From Bacillota bacterium (lineage in GTDB: Bacteria > Bacillota > Clostridia > Peptostreptococcales > Natronincolaceae): a DNA stretch of 6,518 nt. The position numbers and the translations under genes are program-made. Shown one piece after another: positions 5,978 through 6,518 of the stretch (the first letter of the stretch is position 1; the number at the start of each line of letters is the position of its first letter). The notes below the pieces were generated by a model. That model was not told the DNA's origin. It did not search any database and saw only the letters and a list, made by a program, of their open reading frames with translations. The stretch lies in NCBI GenBank assembly GCA_023387935.1, contig JAEWHG010000216.1, positions 1 through 6,518 of the forward strand, in the 5' to 3' direction.

Positions 5978-6001
5978 ACCATAATAAAATATAAAAATCA
6001 A
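5973..6001 (-). promoter_or_regulatory. Probable promoter of the riboswitch-rlmH transcript
   Basis: On the minus strand TTGATT (6001-5996) and TAGCAT (5978-5973) are 17 bp apart, and TGG directly before the -10 gives an extended TGn element. The start would be near 5966, about 60 nt before the aptamer. Each box is four of six. Confidence 0.45.
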
Positions 6002-6243
6002 TATTTAACTTAAACTTTTTTATCTTCCAATTAACAGCAAAAATATACCGTTCAAAATTTACTTATCATGAAATCTACTTTAAATTATTATGTTTCACGT
6101 GAAATTTATCTTTTCATATACAAATCAATTCATGATCTAATATAAAAGACAAAACACTCAAGTATTAGTTTGCTAAAATATTCCCAATTAATACCTATTT
6201 AAAATCATATCAATAGCTAAACCATTCCTGCTTTCCTAAATAT
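6002..6243. other. Noncoding stretch upstream of the riboswitch
   Basis: Very AT-rich DNA without a supported gene on either strand. The longest ATG frame noticed (about 25 codons from 6068) has no ribosome site. Apart from the parS-like site at 6091-6106 nothing was recognised. Confidence 0.6.
6091..6106 (+). other. parS-like ParB/Spo0J binding site
   Basis: TGTTTCACGTGAAATT matches the Bacillus parS consensus TGTTnCACGTGAAACA at 14 of 16 positions, differing only at the last two bases. The centre TTTCACGTGAAA (6093-6104) is a perfect 12-bp palindrome. ParB proteins load on such sites around oriC for chromosome segregation. The rlmH and YyzF-like neighbours are origin-proximal genes in Bacillus, which fits. 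Confidence 0.75.
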
Positions 6244-6284
6244 AAAAAAAGCTTCTCGTGAAGCATTATTAGGAAGCTTTTTTT
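6244..6284. terminator. Bidirectional terminator hairpin with alternative folds
   Basis: AAAAAAAGCTTC (6244-6255) and GAAGCTTTTTTT (6273-6284) form a perfect 12-bp stem. On the minus strand a competing terminator is GCTTC (6264-6260), loop ACGA, GAAGC (6255-6251), then seven T. A third pairing, 6230-6239 with 6269-6277, encloses the small hairpin on the plus strand and is followed by seven T. No coding gene ends immediately beside it. Confidence 0.65.
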
Positions 6285-6297
6285 GAAACTCATTTAC

Positions 6298-6339
6298 GGA
6301 AAGTTCTTTTCTATTGAAAACATTAAAGGAGAACTTTCC
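6298..6339. repeat. Inverted repeat between two terminators
   Basis: GGAAAGTTC (6298-6306) and GAACTTTCC (6331-6339) are perfect 9-bp arms; on the plus strand the stem extends to 13 pairs with two G-U. The loop holds CTCCTTT on the minus strand (AAAGGAG on plus). It lies between the terminators at 6350-6374 and 6244-6284; its role is unknown. Confidence 0.5.
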
Positions 6340-6349
6340 TATTCGTTAT

Positions 6350-6374
6350 AAAAAAAGTCGAGATTCCCTCGACT
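6350..6374 (-). terminator. Intrinsic terminator of the YyzF-like gene
   Basis: On the minus strand AGTCGAG (6374-6368) pairs with CTCGACT (6362-6356) around a 5-nt loop, followed by a T7 tract (6356-6350). The hairpin begins inside the stop codon TAG (6375-6373), so there is no 3' untranslated spacer. A strong classical terminator. Confidence 0.85.
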
Positions 6375-6518
6375 ATACGACTAAATATTTTGGTATCTTA
6401 CTGCACAAATCGCAGTCTTTAGGTGCCATCCAATCTGTGAATGATATCTTTTCTAATTCATAAATATCAGGCGGTTGCTCATATATCTCAACAAAATCCT
6501 CTATGGCCTCTTCTAAAT
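6373..6518 (-). CDS. YyzF-like CxxH/CxxC small protein, C-terminal part
   Basis: The last 47 codons plus two bases of the preceding codon, on the minus strand; the 5' end is outside the window. The peptide begins LEEAIEDFVEIYEQPPDIYE, continues to WMAPKDCDLC and ends KIPKYLVV. The helix with acidic residues, the late CxxC (CDLC) and the YLV end match the CxxH/CxxC small protein family (B. subtilis YyzF, B. anthracis BA_5709), of about 60 residues. The incomplete first codon is xAT, which fits His of the expected CxxH just before LEEAIEDF. The Cys/His set probably binds zinc; the function is unknown. In Bacillus the gene lies close to rlmH, as here. The assignment rests on remembered family pattern and synteny. 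Confidence 0.7.
   Translation of the reverse strand, partial: LEEAIEDFVEIYEQPPDIYELEKISFTDWMAPKDCDLCSKIPKYLVV

Noticed and set aside
6068..6145. 25-codon open frame containing the parS-like site
   Set aside because: No ribosome site, and the parS-like palindrome explains the conserved-looking core better.

Overview
The window is AT-rich DNA from a low-GC Gram-positive bacterium, most likely a Clostridia-type Firmicute. Support comes from strong GGAGG ribosome sites, a TTG start, short AT-rich spacers, and family content (DegV, a Na+/amino acid AGCS symporter, RlmH, a YyzF-like CxxH/CxxC protein, a glycine riboswitch). No rRNA, tRNA, CRISPR array, insertion sequence or phage gene is visible.

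Left to right: the 5' end of an ECF-type sigma factor gene (minus strand, cut by the window edge); a palindrome-rich divergent intergenic region; a TTG-started UPF0489 (arginase-fold, peptide-arginase-like) gene on the plus strand; a bidirectional terminator; a DegV-family fatty-acid-binding protein gene on the minus strand; a 400-bp divergent promoter region; an EamA/DMT transporter gene on the plus strand; a second bidirectional terminator closely related in sequence to the first; a sodium:alanine/glycine symporter gene (minus); rlmH (minus); a glycine riboswitch with a hairpin/U-tract expression platform (minus); about 400 bp of noncoding DNA with a near-consensus parS site and stacked hairpins; and the 3' end of a YyzF-like small cysteine protein gene (minus).

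The functional core is on the right. A glycine-sensing leader precedes rlmH and then an AGCS symporter, the transporter class that such riboswitches often control. Here the 23S rRNA methyltransferase gene lies between sensor and transporter, and the symporter also has its own promoter embedded in two inverted repeats. RlmH and YyzF-like genes sit near the replication origin in Bacillus, and the parS-like site between them fits an origin-proximal location here. The left half holds unrelated single-gene transcription units separated by convergent terminators and divergent promoters.

No clearly new multi-gene system is seen. The most notable items are the rlmH-separated glycine riboswitch, the parS-like site, the orphan UPF0489 enzyme with a cysteine cluster, and the paired terminator repeats with compensated stem changes.
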